The notes under the pieces were generated by a model. That model saw nothing but the letters and a program-made list of their open reading frames with translations, made no database searches and had not been told where the DNA came from. DNA of 33,645 nucleotides from the NCBI GenBank assembly GCA_913050215.1, contig CAJXBG010000038.1, positions 1 to 33,645 on the forward strand, read 5' to 3'. Positions 8,683 to 16,944 of the stretch are shown here, piece by piece; positions within the stretch are counted from its first letter, which is position 1, and each line of letters begins with the position of its first letter. Made by a program: the position numbers and the translations under genes. The DNA comes from an uncultured Gammaproteobacteria bacterium (GTDB lineage: Bacteria > Pseudomonadota > Gammaproteobacteria > Pseudomonadales > Azotimanducaceae).

Positions 8683-9773
8683 TGTGGTTTTTTACTACTC
8701 ACTTGATTTCGATGGCCCCGTCAAAGCGGCCGCTTAACGATACCTTAAGGGTTGTCGATCTAAAATGTATTCGTGGGGTAATGCTGGCACTTGGGATTTT
8801 GGTGATGTCGGTATCAATCGCGAAGGGAGCATATCGTCAGCCTGGTGATCATTTACTTGAGGACGCGGTTATGGCAATTGCCTACTCAGGTTATCGTGAA
8901 GGCCAACACCCGGATCGAGGGGAAGGGGCAAGTAACCCGACTGAAGCACAGATACTTGAGGATTTAAAACTGCTTGTCGAAGCAGACTTTAATCTGATCA
9001 GATTGTACGATGCGGGCGAAAATTCTTTAATGGTGCTAAAGCTGATCGATCAACACGAACTGCCGATTCGCGTGCTGCTGGGCGCGTGGTTGAGAGCTGA
9101 AATTAGTAACCACGAAAGGTGTGCATGGTTGATTGCACCAATACCTGACAAACAACTAGCGTTAAACAAACTTGAAAATGTGGCAGAGGTGGAGCGCAGT
9201 ATAGCGTTGGCTAACAAGTATCCAACGATTGTAATCGCCGTCAATGTCGGAAATGAGGCCTTGGTTGATTGGAATGACCATCTGGTATCGCTGAATAATG
9301 TCATCGCTTACGTCAAGCAAGTGAAGCGCGCGATCGGACAACCTGTCACCGTTGCTGAAAACTACGACTGGTGGGTTAAGGAAGGGGCAGCGCTGGCCGC
9401 CGAAGTTGATTTTATTGGTGTTCACACCTATCCAATATGGGAAGATAAATCTATTGATCAGGCGCTTTCTTTTACCATTGAGAACATAGAGGCGGTGCAC
9501 CGAGCGTTGCCTGAAAGTCCGATTGCAATTCTTGAAGCAGGCTGGGCCACAATTGCCCAGGAATTTGGTAGCAGCGCTAGTGAAGGTAATCAGCTACGTT
9601 ACTATCAAGAAATCAAGAAATGGGCAGCGCATACGAACACCACGGTTTTTTTCTTTGAAGCGTTTGACGAGCCCTGGAAGGGTGATCCGTTAAACCCACG
9701 AGGGGCAGAGAAACATTGGGGCGTTTTTAACGTCGATCGAACGCCGAAACGCGTTATTTTTGAAGCGCGTTGA
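8682..9773 (+). CDS. GH17 beta-1,3-glucanase-like protein
   Basis: Glycoside hydrolase family 17 enzyme, expected to cut or transfer beta-1,3-glucan such as laminarin. The barrel shows the family pattern: LIRLYDAGE early, Glu192 in VNVGNEA as acid/base, VDFIGVHTYPIW, Glu285 in ILEAGWAT as nucleophile and FFFEAFDEPWK near the end. A hydrophobic stretch at about residues 33-49 followed by AKGAYRQP acts as signal peptide or anchor behind an unusually long leader. The start is therefore doubtful: GTG 8682 overlaps the previous stop by one base (TAGTG), and ATG 8712 is an alternative that removes ten residues. It is the last gene of the glucan operon; no clear terminator follows. The GH17 assignment is firm, while endo, exo or transglycosylase mode is not decidable here. 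Confidence 0.9.
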   Translation: MWFFTTHLISMAPSKRPLNDTLRVVDLKCIRGVMLALGILVMSVSIAKGAYRQPGDHLLEDAVMAIAYSGYREGQHPDRGEGASNPTEAQILEDLKLLVEADFNLIRLYDAGENSLMVLKLIDQHELPIRVLLGAWLRAEISNHERCAWLIAPIPDKQLALNKLENVAEVERSIALANKYPTIVIAVNVGNEALVDWNDHLVSLNNVIAYVKQVKRAIGQPVTVAENYDWWVKEGAALAAEVDFIGVHTYPIWEDKSIDQALSFTIENIEAVHRALPESPIAILEAGWATIAQEFGSSASEGNQLRYYQEIKKWAAHTNTTVFFFEAFDEPWKGDPLNPRGAEKHWGVFNVDRTPKRVIFEAR

Positions 9774-9917
9774 TTTTTATTGTTATTGATTCTGCGGCAA
9801 GAAGATTGCCTGCCGCAAGCGTCGAGCGATTCGGTGTTCAGACCATTTAGAATAATGCCGCATAGATGTTTTGCGATATAGCAGAAATAGCAGAGCATTA
9901 GACCAGGCAAATAAAGG

Positions 9918-9966
9918 TCGTGTATTACCCTCGTGTGTTACATTGCTGTGTTAGCTTCGTGTGTTG
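9918..9966. repeat. Degenerate direct repeats TCGTGTGTTA
   Basis: Four imperfect copies of a TCGTGTGTTA-like decamer start near 9918, 9931, 9945 and 9957, about 12-14 bp apart, in the gap between the convergent GH17 and galE genes. The third copy is poor. No function is evident. Confidence 0.35.
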
Positions 9967-10008
9967 CTGGGCTTTCGTTTGCTACGATACGCCTATAATA
10001 GGCTAAGG

Positions 10009-11046
10009 CTAATCTTTCGGATCATCATACCCATTTGGGTTTTTACTCTGCCAGTGCCAAGCATCTCGACAAATCTCCTCTATCCCGAACTTAGCCTCCC
10101 AGCCAAGTAACGCTTTCGCGTAAGCTGGGTCGGTGTAGCTTGAGGGTATATCGCCCTCTCTTCGCGCGCCCACTCGATAGGGAATTTTTAAGTCGTTGGC
10201 TTTCTCAAAGGCGTTAATAATATCAAGAACAGAATACCCGGTGCCTGTGCCAAGATTACACATGATCAACCCCGGATTCTCCGTCAGCTTTTCAACAGCT
10301 GCGAGGTGCCCCTTCGCTAAATCGACGACATGAATGTAATCACGAATACAGGTGCCATCATTAGTGGGATAGTCGCCGCCAAAGACCACAAGCTCCTCAC
10401 GTTTTCCAACAGCAACTTGACTTACAAACGGTAACAAGTTGTTTGGGATGCCGGTGGGATCCTCGCCGATCTCACCACTGATGTGTGCGCCACCTGGGTT
10501 AAAGTAGCGCAGTAGTGCGATGTTCAGTGACGGTTCTGACGCACTGACGTCTGCCAAAATCTTTTCGATCATCAACTTTGTGCGGCCGTAGGGGTTTGTT
10601 GCATCAACGACAGGGCTGCTTTCGTCTAGTGGCATAGATTCTGGTTCGCCGTAAACCGTTGCAGACGAACTAAATGCCAGATGACGTACGCCATGTCGAA
10701 GCATTGCCTCGCACAAGTTGATCGTTGTGGCAATGTTGGTGCGATAGTATTCAAGCGGCTTACTGACAGATTCGCCAACAGCTTTTAACCCAGCGAAATG
10801 TACCACGGCATCAATCGTGTGTTCTGCAAAAACCCGCTCAAAGTTAACCGCGTCGAGTAGATCTATCTCGTAAAATTCGATCGATTTGTTGGTTAATCTT
10901 TCCACTCTCTTGATGGATTTGATTGAGCTATTTGAAAGGTTGTCGACAACAATGACCTTGTGCCCAGCGCTCAGCAGTTCTACCGCCGTGTGGCTTCCTA
11001 TGTATCCTGCGCCGCCAGTAAGCAGCACATTGAGGGATTTACTCAT
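10009..11046 (-). CDS. galE: UDP-glucose 4-epimerase GalE
   Basis: NAD-dependent short-chain dehydrogenase family enzyme that interconverts UDP-glucose and UDP-galactose for surface polysaccharide synthesis or galactose use. It shows the Rossmann motif GGAGYIGSH (residues 11-19), SSSATVYGEP (126-135), the catalytic pair Tyr153/Lys157 in NPYGRTK, RYFNPGGAH and GTCIRDYIHVVDLA. The 345-residue length is normal. The start overlaps the stop of the upstream HAD gene by 4 nt, so the two are co-translated. It is last in an lpxA-HAD-galE transcription unit, which favours an envelope role over the Leloir pathway; no galK or galT is present in the window. Confidence 0.96.
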   Translation of the reverse strand: MSKSLNVLLTGGAGYIGSHTAVELLSAGHKVIVVDNLSNSSIKSIKRVERLTNKSIEFYEIDLLDAVNFERVFAEHTIDAVVHFAGLKAVGESVSKPLEYYRTNIATTINLCEAMLRHGVRHLAFSSSATVYGEPESMPLDESSPVVDATNPYGRTKLMIEKILADVSASEPSLNIALLRYFNPGGAHISGEIGEDPTGIPNNLLPFVSQVAVGKREELVVFGGDYPTNDGTCIRDYIHVVDLAKGHLAAVEKLTENPGLIMCNLGTGTGYSVLDIINAFEKANDLKIPYRVGARREGDIPSSYTDPAYAKALLGWEAKFGIEEICRDAWHWQSKNPNGYDDPKD

Positions 11047-11711
11047 GTAAGCGTTAGCTCTAGATGGTTTTCTAATTCCGAGATCGCGTTTTCAGCATTG
11101 ACGACTTTGATTGTGCGCATTCCCATGGCTTTGGCAGGCTTCAGATTGATACCAAGATCATCAAGAAACAGGCATTCGTCGGGTGTCACGCCAATCGACT
11201 CACAAGTGAATTGATAGATTTTTGGGTTTGGCTTGCGATAACCCACTTTGCTCGACTCTACAACAAGATCAAACATCGCCATGACATCGGCCACGCTCTG
11301 CGCTTTCTTTGCATTGCGCGCCATACCAGGTCCGGTGCCGGTTTTTACATTATTCGTAATGCATGCGACCTGATGACTTTGCTTGATTATCTCTAACGCT
11401 TTAACCATGTTGGGTCGTATGTCGCCTGATAGTAATGCCAGTACATCGCGACCACGTATCTCGTATCCCAACGCTTTGGCTTCATCGGCAAAAGTTGAGT
11501 CGAACTCATCAACTAGTATGGCCGCACTCTCGAGTTGCGCCCATGCATTGGTATCAGGATTGGTTGAGTTGATGGTACGGATGATGTCTTTTGGAAAGCC
11601 ATTTTCAGCTTCGAACCGGTTAAATGCTTCAAAAGGGCTGGTCGTAAGTACACCACCAAAATCCCAGAGTACTGCCTTGATTTTTTTTCGAACGGAGTTA
11701 TTCGCTGACAT
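11043..11711 (-). CDS. HAD-family hydrolase (subfamily IA, ACAD10/sEH-N-like)
   Basis: Cytosolic haloacid dehalogenase-fold phosphatase of 222 residues. Motif I is WDFGGVLTTSP, in which the usual second Asp of DxDx is Gly, as in the subgroup related to the N-terminal domain of soluble epoxide hydrolase and ACAD10. Motif II is around ITNN, the Lys of motif III is in GYRKPNPKIY and motif IV is LFLDDLG. A helical cap lies between motifs I and II (about residues 22-95). Its start overlaps the end of lpxA by 14 nt and its stop overlaps galE by 4 nt. The substrate is unknown; a sugar phosphate would fit the neighbours, but this is only context. Confidence 0.85.
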   Translation of the reverse strand: MSANNSVRKKIKAVLWDFGGVLTTSPFEAFNRFEAENGFPKDIIRTINSTNPDTNAWAQLESAAILVDEFDSTFADEAKALGYEIRGRDVLALLSGDIRPNMVKALEIIKQSHQVACITNNVKTGTGPGMARNAKKAQSVADVMAMFDLVVESSKVGYRKPNPKIYQFTCESIGVTPDECLFLDDLGINLKPAKAMGMRTIKVVNAENAISELENHLELTLT

Positions 11712-12510
11712 TTATTTCAAACATTGCAGACTCAGGTCTCGCAAGTCCTCGTTGCGAAGCATTAATCGCCTCTACCATTAGTTTCACATTCTCTGAATTG
11801 GGAAATGCTTCCTCTACTTCTTTCACAGAATTCTCGAGACGCAATTCTCTCATAAACAGGATACGAAAAGCTTTACGAACCTCTGCAATTTCTTCCGTGG
11901 CATAGCCCGCCCGTTCCATACCCACCTTGTTGATAACTCGCATATGCGCAGGGAAGCCTTCGGCTATTGTAAAAGGCAGTACATCCTGAATGACCCGGGA
12001 CATGCCTCCAACCATAGCGGCTTCACCGACGTGGCAGAATTGATGTATTGCGGATAGGCCACCAATATTTGCGTGGTCGCCTATCAGCACATGTCCCCCA
12101 AGTGTTGCACTGTGCGACATCACAACATGGCTACCTACGACACAATTATGCGCCACGTGTGCGTGTGCAAGCAGGGTGCAATCGTCGCCGACACTGGTAG
12201 TTGAGGCTTCCTCGGTGCCACTATGGATGCTGACAAATTCCCTGACAATACAGCGGTTTCCGACTTGGGTGTAGGTGATAGTGCCGGGGACATATTTATT
12301 GTCCTGTGACTGTATCCCTATGGTGACAAAGGGAAAAATATCGCAGTCTTCTCCAATAGAGGTGTTCGCTTCGACGACTACATGTGAGCGTAGAACTGTG
12401 TTTGCGCCAATAGTGACATTTTCACCGACGGTACAAAACGGCCCGATGGTACAATTATCTCCTATCTCGGCGCTCTCGTGTACGACCGCCAACTTATCCA
12501 AGTGAATCAT
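11698..12510 (-). CDS. lpxA: Acyl-ACP:UDP-N-acetylglucosamine O-acyltransferase LpxA
   Basis: First enzyme of lipid A synthesis; it transfers a 3-hydroxyacyl chain from ACP to UDP-GlcNAc in the cytosol. The left-handed beta-helix of hexapeptide repeats fills residues 5-180. His121 in HVAHNC matches the E. coli catalytic His125; His140 (GGHV) and His156 (IHQFC) are also conserved. The chain-length 'ruler' position (E. coli Gly173) is Gly169, which in E. coli permits a 14-carbon chain. A helical C-terminal domain follows. ATG 12510 was chosen because GAGG lies 5 nt upstream; GTG 12516 would add two residues. It is not next to lpxD, fabZ or lpxB but leads an operon with a HAD phosphatase and galE, so it may be a relocated or second copy. 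Confidence 0.92.
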   Translation of the reverse strand: MIHLDKLAVVHESAEIGDNCTIGPFCTVGENVTIGANTVLRSHVVVEANTSIGEDCDIFPFVTIGIQSQDNKYVPGTITYTQVGNRCIVREFVSIHSGTEEASTTSVGDDCTLLAHAHVAHNCVVGSHVVMSHSATLGGHVLIGDHANIGGLSAIHQFCHVGEAAMVGGMSRVIQDVLPFTIAEGFPAHMRVINKVGMERAGYATEEIAEVRKAFRILFMRELRLENSVKEVEEAFPNSENVKLMVEAINASQRGLARPESAMFEINVSE

Positions 12511-12655
12511 TTGCACCTCATGTTTACGTTCTTACAATTTTTTTTGACCCAACCGACATTTGGGCTGGAACCACAATGTTTATTTCGATATCTAAGACAG
12601 ATTGCGGTTTCAATAGTTCCACGTTCCATCTGGATGTTGCTAGGGCTCGGTTTGA

Positions 12656-13078
12656 TCACTGCTGCCTCGAGTAGTCAGTTGACAGCCATTGATCGGGTTG
12701 TATCGTGACGACGATACTGTGTTCCGAGGGTGGGGAGGAAGCATAAAGCGCGCCCTGTTCTTCGCCAAGGTAGCGGGTGGCCATGGCCAATAGCTGATCC
12801 TTATCAGATTTACGATACTCGAACGGGCCCTCTACGGTAACGTACTTGTACGGCAAAGATTCGTTTTGAACACATAGAGATATTCGGTCACATTTTTGCA
12901 AATAACGGCCTTTAAGTGAATTGAGTTCGGTAATCATCCAGGGGGCACCGCCTGGTTCATAGTCGTACCATATGGGTACAGTGAGGGGACCTCTTGCCGA
13001 TCTGGGTATGCTAATCAAACCGACGTGTAGGTCAGAAAGAAATTGTTCTCTCTCTTCAATCGACATGGCTAACGACAT
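12656..13078 (-). CDS. PPOX-fold (pyridoxamine 5'-phosphate oxidase-like) flavoprotein
   Basis: Small protein of 140 residues with the split-barrel flavin- or F420-binding fold. The opening pattern (EREQFLSDLHVGLISI) is followed by PLTVPIWYDYEPGGAPWMIT, LKGRYLQKCDRISLCV and KYVTVEGPFEY, which is the usual strand order of this family. ATG 13078 has AAGGAA upstream at good spacing; ATG 13066 is a weaker alternative. It is transcribed divergently from fabA and lies 145 nt upstream of lpxA in the same direction. The cofactor and substrate cannot be told from the sequence. Confidence 0.8.
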   Translation of the reverse strand: MSLAMSIEEREQFLSDLHVGLISIPRSARGPLTVPIWYDYEPGGAPWMITELNSLKGRYLQKCDRISLCVQNESLPYKYVTVEGPFEYRKSDKDQLLAMATRYLGEEQGALYASSPPSEHSIVVTIQPDQWLSTDYSRQQ

Positions 13079-13189
13079 AGCTTGTTCCTTTTCTATTTCT
13101 GGTGTTGCGAGACTGACCCAACAGCGATGTTGAGGGCGTGTCCGAAATTTGTATTCCTAGACACTTTTTATGAGGTAGGACAGTAGGTC

Positions 13190-13213
13190 AATAATGGATG
13201 TTTGTCCATTATT
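13190..13213. promoter_or_regulatory. Palindrome in the fabA upstream region
   Basis: A perfect 9-bp inverted repeat (AATAATGGA and TCCATTATT) with a 6-bp spacer lies between the divergent PPOX and fabA genes, about 50-75 bp before the predicted fabA transcription start. It is a candidate operator for a dimeric regulator. I do not recognise the sequence as a known FabR, FadR or DesT site. Confidence 0.4.
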
Positions 13214-13248
13214 CGTTGATATTGCTTTGTTTTCTTTTGCTTCACCAG

Positions 13249-13257
13249 TGATATAAT
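13249..13257 (+). promoter_or_regulatory. Extended -10 promoter for fabA-fabB
   Basis: TGATATAAT matches the extended -10 consensus TGnTATAAT. No good -35 hexamer is present at 17 bp, which is tolerated by this promoter class. Transcription would start near 13264, leaving a leader of about 60 nt before fabA. Confidence 0.5.
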
Positions 13258-13324
13258 CGCGAAAAATTTTATACCACAGGTGAAAGTGAATAGGTTTGAA
13301 CGCTGAGCCGATTTCGTAAATTTT

Positions 13325-13930
13325 ATGAAAGAATCTACATCAGACAGCTCATCAAGTAGCCCATCAAGCGACTTTTCCGCTAATCCCGAGATACGTCCGA
13401 AAGATAGAAGTCTTACAGACAAGCATTCTTTTTCGAAAGAAGACCTGATTGAGTGTGGGCACGGCCGACTTTTTGGGCCTGGCAGAGCACAGCTACCTAT
13501 CAATGAAATGCTGATGGTGGACAGGATTACCGAAATTAACGAAACCGGCGGGATTAAAGGCAAAGGACAGATTCGAGCGGAGCTGGATGTGCATCCTGAT
13601 CTCTGGTTCTTTGATGTACATTTTGTATCTGACCCAGTGATGCCAGGGTGCCTTGGACTCGATGCGTTATGGCAATTGGTAGGCTTTTATCTTGCCTGGA
13701 AAGGTAATTGGGGTTACGGGCGGGCACTGGGTTGCGACAAAGTGGCATTCCGCGGACAGGTGCTACCAACCGTTAAGAAAGTTTCCTACGAGATTGATCT
13801 CACCAGAGTGAGAGAAGGACGCACCGTACTCGGCATTGCTAATGCACGAGTGCTGGCAGACGAAGAACAGATTTATACAGCTGATGGCATTCGGGTCGGC
13901 CTCTTTAGTTCATTAGACGATTTTGGATAG
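13325..13930 (+). CDS. fabA: 3-hydroxydecanoyl-ACP dehydratase/isomerase FabA
   Basis: Bifunctional hot-dog-fold enzyme that dehydrates 3-hydroxydecanoyl-ACP and isomerises the product to cis-3-decenoyl-ACP, the branch point to unsaturated fatty acids. The conserved core shows [21 protein letters not shown] with catalytic His99, then [12 protein letters not shown] with Asp113 (E. coli His70 and Asp84; the 14-residue spacing is preserved), and [12 protein letters not shown]. The protein is about 30 residues longer than E. coli FabA because of an N-terminal Ser-rich, probably disordered tail (residues 1-30). ATG 13325 is the only in-frame ATG before the core, though no clear ribosome site precedes it. 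fabB follows after 4 nt. Confidence 0.95.
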   Translation: MKESTSDSSSSSPSSDFSANPEIRPKDRSLTDKHSFSKEDLIECGHGRLFGPGRAQLPINEMLMVDRITEINETGGIKGKGQIRAELDVHPDLWFFDVHFVSDPVMPGCLGLDALWQLVGFYLAWKGNWGYGRALGCDKVAFRGQVLPTVKKVSYEIDLTRVREGRTVLGIANARVLADEEQIYTADGIRVGLFSSLDDFG

Positions 13931-13934
13931 TGAT

Positions 13935-15152
13935 ATGAAACGTGTCGTTATTTCAGGTATGGGGCTGGTTTCTCCTCTGGGCAACAATAAGGCAGAAACT
14001 CTCCAATCCCTCAGAGAAACGAAGTCCGGTATTAAGTTCCAACCAGCTTATGAAGAAATGGGCTTGCGCAGTCATATTGCCGGTAGCATCGATCTAGATA
14101 CTTCTGAATTGATTGATAGAAAGCTGCTTCGTTTCATGGGTGATGCGGCTGCTTTTTCATATATCTCCATGCAGGAAGCGATCGAAGATGCCGGGTTGAC
14201 TGAAGAGCAGGTCTCGAATTTCCGCAGCGGATTGGTTGCTGGCTCTGGCGGCGCGTCCTCCTCAAATATCATCGAGGCTGGTGACATTCTTCGGGAGAGG
14301 GGACTCAAACGAATTGGACCATACCGCGTAACTCGTACGATGGGGTCTACGGTGTCAGCCTGCTTGGCGACAGCTTTCAAAATCAAGGGTGTCAACTACT
14401 CGATGACTTCTGCCTGTTCGACCAGCGCGCATTGCATTGGTCACGCGGCTGAATTAATTCAATTAGGTAAACAGGATATCGTCTTCGCCGGTGGTGGTGA
14501 GGAAGAACACTGGAGCATGACTTCTCTGTTTGATGCAATGGGTGCGCTTTCAACAGCAAGAAACGACTCACCTTCTACTGCGTCTAGGGCTTATGACGCA
14601 GATCGAGACGGATTTGTCATTGCAGGGGGCGGAGGTTTCCTCGTGGTTGAAGAGCTCGAACATGCGAAGGCTAGAGGCGCAAAAATTTACGCAGAACTCG
14701 TCGGCTATGCTGCAACATCAGATGGTCACGATATGGTAGCACCCTCAGGTGAAGGCGCAGAGCGCGCGATGGTGGAAGCCATGTCGACGATTGATGGCAA
14801 GATCGACTACATCAATGCCCATGGAACAAGTACACCGGCAGGTGACCCACCAGAGATTAATGCAATCAAGCGGGCTTTTGGCGACAGCGTGCCAAGAATC
14901 AGTTCTACCAAGTCCTTGTCGGGACATTCTCTCGGGGCCGCGGGTGCGCATGAGGCGATTTATTCGCTGCTTATGCTAGAAAACGATTTTATCTGTGCCT
15001 CTGCCAATGTCGACAATCTGGATCCTTTGTTGGAAGGTGCACCCATTGTCACTGAACGTATTGACGATGCCGGTCTGCAAACCGTGATGTCCAACAGCTT
15101 TGGCTTCGGTGGCACTAATGCTGTGCTTGCCTTCCAAAAGTATTCGGGCTAG
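13935..15152 (+). CDS. fabB: 3-oxoacyl-ACP synthase I FabB
   Basis: Condensing enzyme that elongates cis-3-decenoyl-ACP made by FabA, so the pair sets the unsaturated fatty acid content. Thiolase fold of 405 residues. The catalytic triad is Cys161 (SACSTSAHC), His296 ([11 protein letters not shown]) and His331 ([10 protein letters not shown]), each two positions short of E. coli FabB. The C-terminal [11 protein letters not shown] loop is present. ATG 13935 gives the family N-terminus [10 protein letters not shown]; the TTG at 13923 would overlap fabA. The four-base gap to fabA indicates one operon. No strong terminator follows; a weak A/T stem (AAAAAC/GTTTTT) lies at 15153-15171. Confidence 0.96.
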   Translation: MKRVVISGMGLVSPLGNNKAETLQSLRETKSGIKFQPAYEEMGLRSHIAGSIDLDTSELIDRKLLRFMGDAAAFSYISMQEAIEDAGLTEEQVSNFRSGLVAGSGGASSSNIIEAGDILRERGLKRIGPYRVTRTMGSTVSACLATAFKIKGVNYSMTSACSTSAHCIGHAAELIQLGKQDIVFAGGGEEEHWSMTSLFDAMGALSTARNDSPSTASRAYDADRDGFVIAGGGGFLVVEELEHAKARGAKIYAELVGYAATSDGHDMVAPSGEGAERAMVEAMSTIDGKIDYINAHGTSTPAGDPPEINAIKRAFGDSVPRISSTKSLSGHSLGAAGAHEAIYSLLMLENDFICASANVDNLDPLLEGAPIVTERIDDAGLQTVMSNSFGFGGTNAVLAFQKYSG

Positions 15153-15289
15153 AAAAACTGAGAGCGTTTTTGCCTGCCATCGGGACTTGATCCTGCCCAG
15201 AATCATCGACCCATCATCACGTTAGTCTCCGTTAAAGCTAAATACGTCTATGGATTCTTGGGGTGATGGCCTCAGCCATGGTTTCAATG

Positions 15290-16858
15290 CTACAAACTGC
15301 GAATGATTTCACGAGCGGCATTATGACCGGGCAATCCGCTGACACCTCCGCCGGGATGAGTGCCGGACCCGCAGAGATACAAATTCTTGAATTCCGTATG
15401 ATAATCTCCAATGCCGAGCATCGGCCGCGCGGAAAACAGCTGGTCAAGGCTCAATCTGCCGTGAAAGATATCGCCGCCGTTCAGTCCAAATTTCTGCTCT
15501 AGGTCCCAGGGAGAGTGGATTTGTCTGGCAATGATCGTTTGCTTGAATCCGGGTGCATATTCTTCGACTGTGTTGAGAATCAGGTCTGCAACTTTTTCTC
15601 TATGTAAATCCCAGTTCTGGCCAAGTGAGGGGTCAAATTGTTGACAGAAAAGACTCGCGACATGATGCCCTGCAGGGGCCAGAGAATCATCGACGATACT
15701 TGGAATAAGCATTTCGACGATGGGCTGCTGTGACCAGCCGCCCAATCTTGCGTCGGTGAAGGCTTTATCCATGTAATCTAATGAAGGTGCCATGATAATG
15801 CCGGCCTCTAGCACATGTGGGGCCGTTCTGGCGGCAAAATTCGGGAGCGCAGAAAGTGCGACATTCATTCTGAAAGTCCCACTTTGACATTTGTAAGTAT
15901 CAAAATGGGACTTTGTATCGCCGCTAAGATCAGATGCTTCAATCAGATCACTAAACAGCAGCTTCGGATTGACGTTGGCGACAGTGATATCTGACTTGAT
16001 GACCCGGCCACTTTTCAGGGTGATACCCTGTACTTTCTTATGACTAATTTCCAGATTCTCGACTTCCGCTTCAAGTTCAATTTTGACACCCAGAGAAGTC
16101 GCTTCCCGAGCCATGGCTTGGGTGATTGCACCCATGCCGCCAACAGAGTGCCCCCATAATCCTTGTTTACCATTCACTTCACCGACTAGATGGTGAAGTA
16201 AAACGTATGCGGAACCTGGCGCGTAAGGACTGGCAAAGTGGCCCACGATAGCATCGAACCCGAATAGCGCCTTGATCGGATCTGACTCGAAGGTGTCGTC
16301 CAGCATTTCACCGGCGCTGATTGAAAACAAACGTAACAGCAATCGCTTCTGGCTTGTATTGAGTTTTCTGAATTGCTTGCTGAGATGGAAATACCGGCTG
16401 ATATCAGCGAATCCGTGATCGACGATAGAAGGTGGCGTGACCAGCATTAAGTCCTTGATAACGGGCACGACGGCGTCAAGTGTCTCATTGTATTTTTTGA
16501 GCTGCCTGACATCCTGCGCTGAAAAGCGGGCAATTTCACTGTGGAACTGATTGGCGTCAGGGTAACTGATTAGGCTATCACCGGAAGACAGCGGTAGGTA
16601 GTTGTTGACGCGTCGCTCGAGGATTTTCATGCCATGGTCGTGAAGGTGCAGGTCAGAAATTACTTTGGGATGCAGAAGGCTGACGGTGTAGCTCGCTGCA
16701 GAATTCCGATAGCCAGGATGAAATTCCTCTGTGACTGCGGCGCCGCCGACAATGGAACGCCGTTCAAGAATGGTGACGTCGAGGCCGGCACGTGCGAGAT
16801 AGCAGGCGCACACGAGGCCATTGTGGCCGCCGCCGATGATGGTTGCAGTTTTACTCAT
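15290..16858 (-). CDS. PYROXD2-like FAD-dependent oxidoreductase
   Basis: Flavoprotein of 522 residues in the phytoene-desaturase/amine-oxidase superfamily, most like the PYROXD2 group. The N-terminal dinucleotide-binding motif IIGGGHNGLVCA (residues 7-18) is followed by ERRSIVGGAAVTEEFHPG. The C-terminal FAD signature GSGTHPGGGVSGLPGHNAA is intact. ATG 16858 has AGGAG five bases upstream. It is transcribed away from the MATE exporter, and no carotenoid genes are nearby, so a true phytoene desaturase role is unlikely. The reaction of bacterial members is not established; relatives are often simply annotated as NAD(P)/FAD-dependent oxidoreductases. Confidence 0.88.
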   Translation of the reverse strand: MSKTATIIGGGHNGLVCACYLARAGLDVTILERRSIVGGAAVTEEFHPGYRNSAASYTVSLLHPKVISDLHLHDHGMKILERRVNNYLPLSSGDSLISYPDANQFHSEIARFSAQDVRQLKKYNETLDAVVPVIKDLMLVTPPSIVDHGFADISRYFHLSKQFRKLNTSQKRLLLRLFSISAGEMLDDTFESDPIKALFGFDAIVGHFASPYAPGSAYVLLHHLVGEVNGKQGLWGHSVGGMGAITQAMAREATSLGVKIELEAEVENLEISHKKVQGITLKSGRVIKSDITVANVNPKLLFSDLIEASDLSGDTKSHFDTYKCQSGTFRMNVALSALPNFAARTAPHVLEAGIIMAPSLDYMDKAFTDARLGGWSQQPIVEMLIPSIVDDSLAPAGHHVASLFCQQFDPSLGQNWDLHREKVADLILNTVEEYAPGFKQTIIARQIHSPWDLEQKFGLNGGDIFHGRLSLDQLFSARPMLGIGDYHTEFKNLYLCGSGTHPGGGVSGLPGHNAAREIIRSL

Positions 16859-16944
16859 GTTGCTCCTACTTTGACACTAACAATCATATTGGTGTAAGTT
16901 ACGCGCCGCTTGTCGCCTTCATGCGCAGCTCTCCAGGATATTAA

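Noticed and set aside
9793-9817. Hairpin TGCGGCA/TGCCGCA as terminator of the glucan operon
   Set aside because: The 7-bp stem has an 11-base loop and no U-run after it on either strand, so termination cannot be supported.
9991-10003. TATAAT inside GCCTATAATAGGC as a promoter or terminator after galE
   Set aside because: No -35 at suitable spacing and no plus-strand gene downstream; the stem has only five pairs and no U-tract.
15290-16858. Phytoene desaturase (carotenoid synthesis)
   Set aside because: Superfamily resemblance only; details fit the PYROXD2-like group and no crt genes are present.
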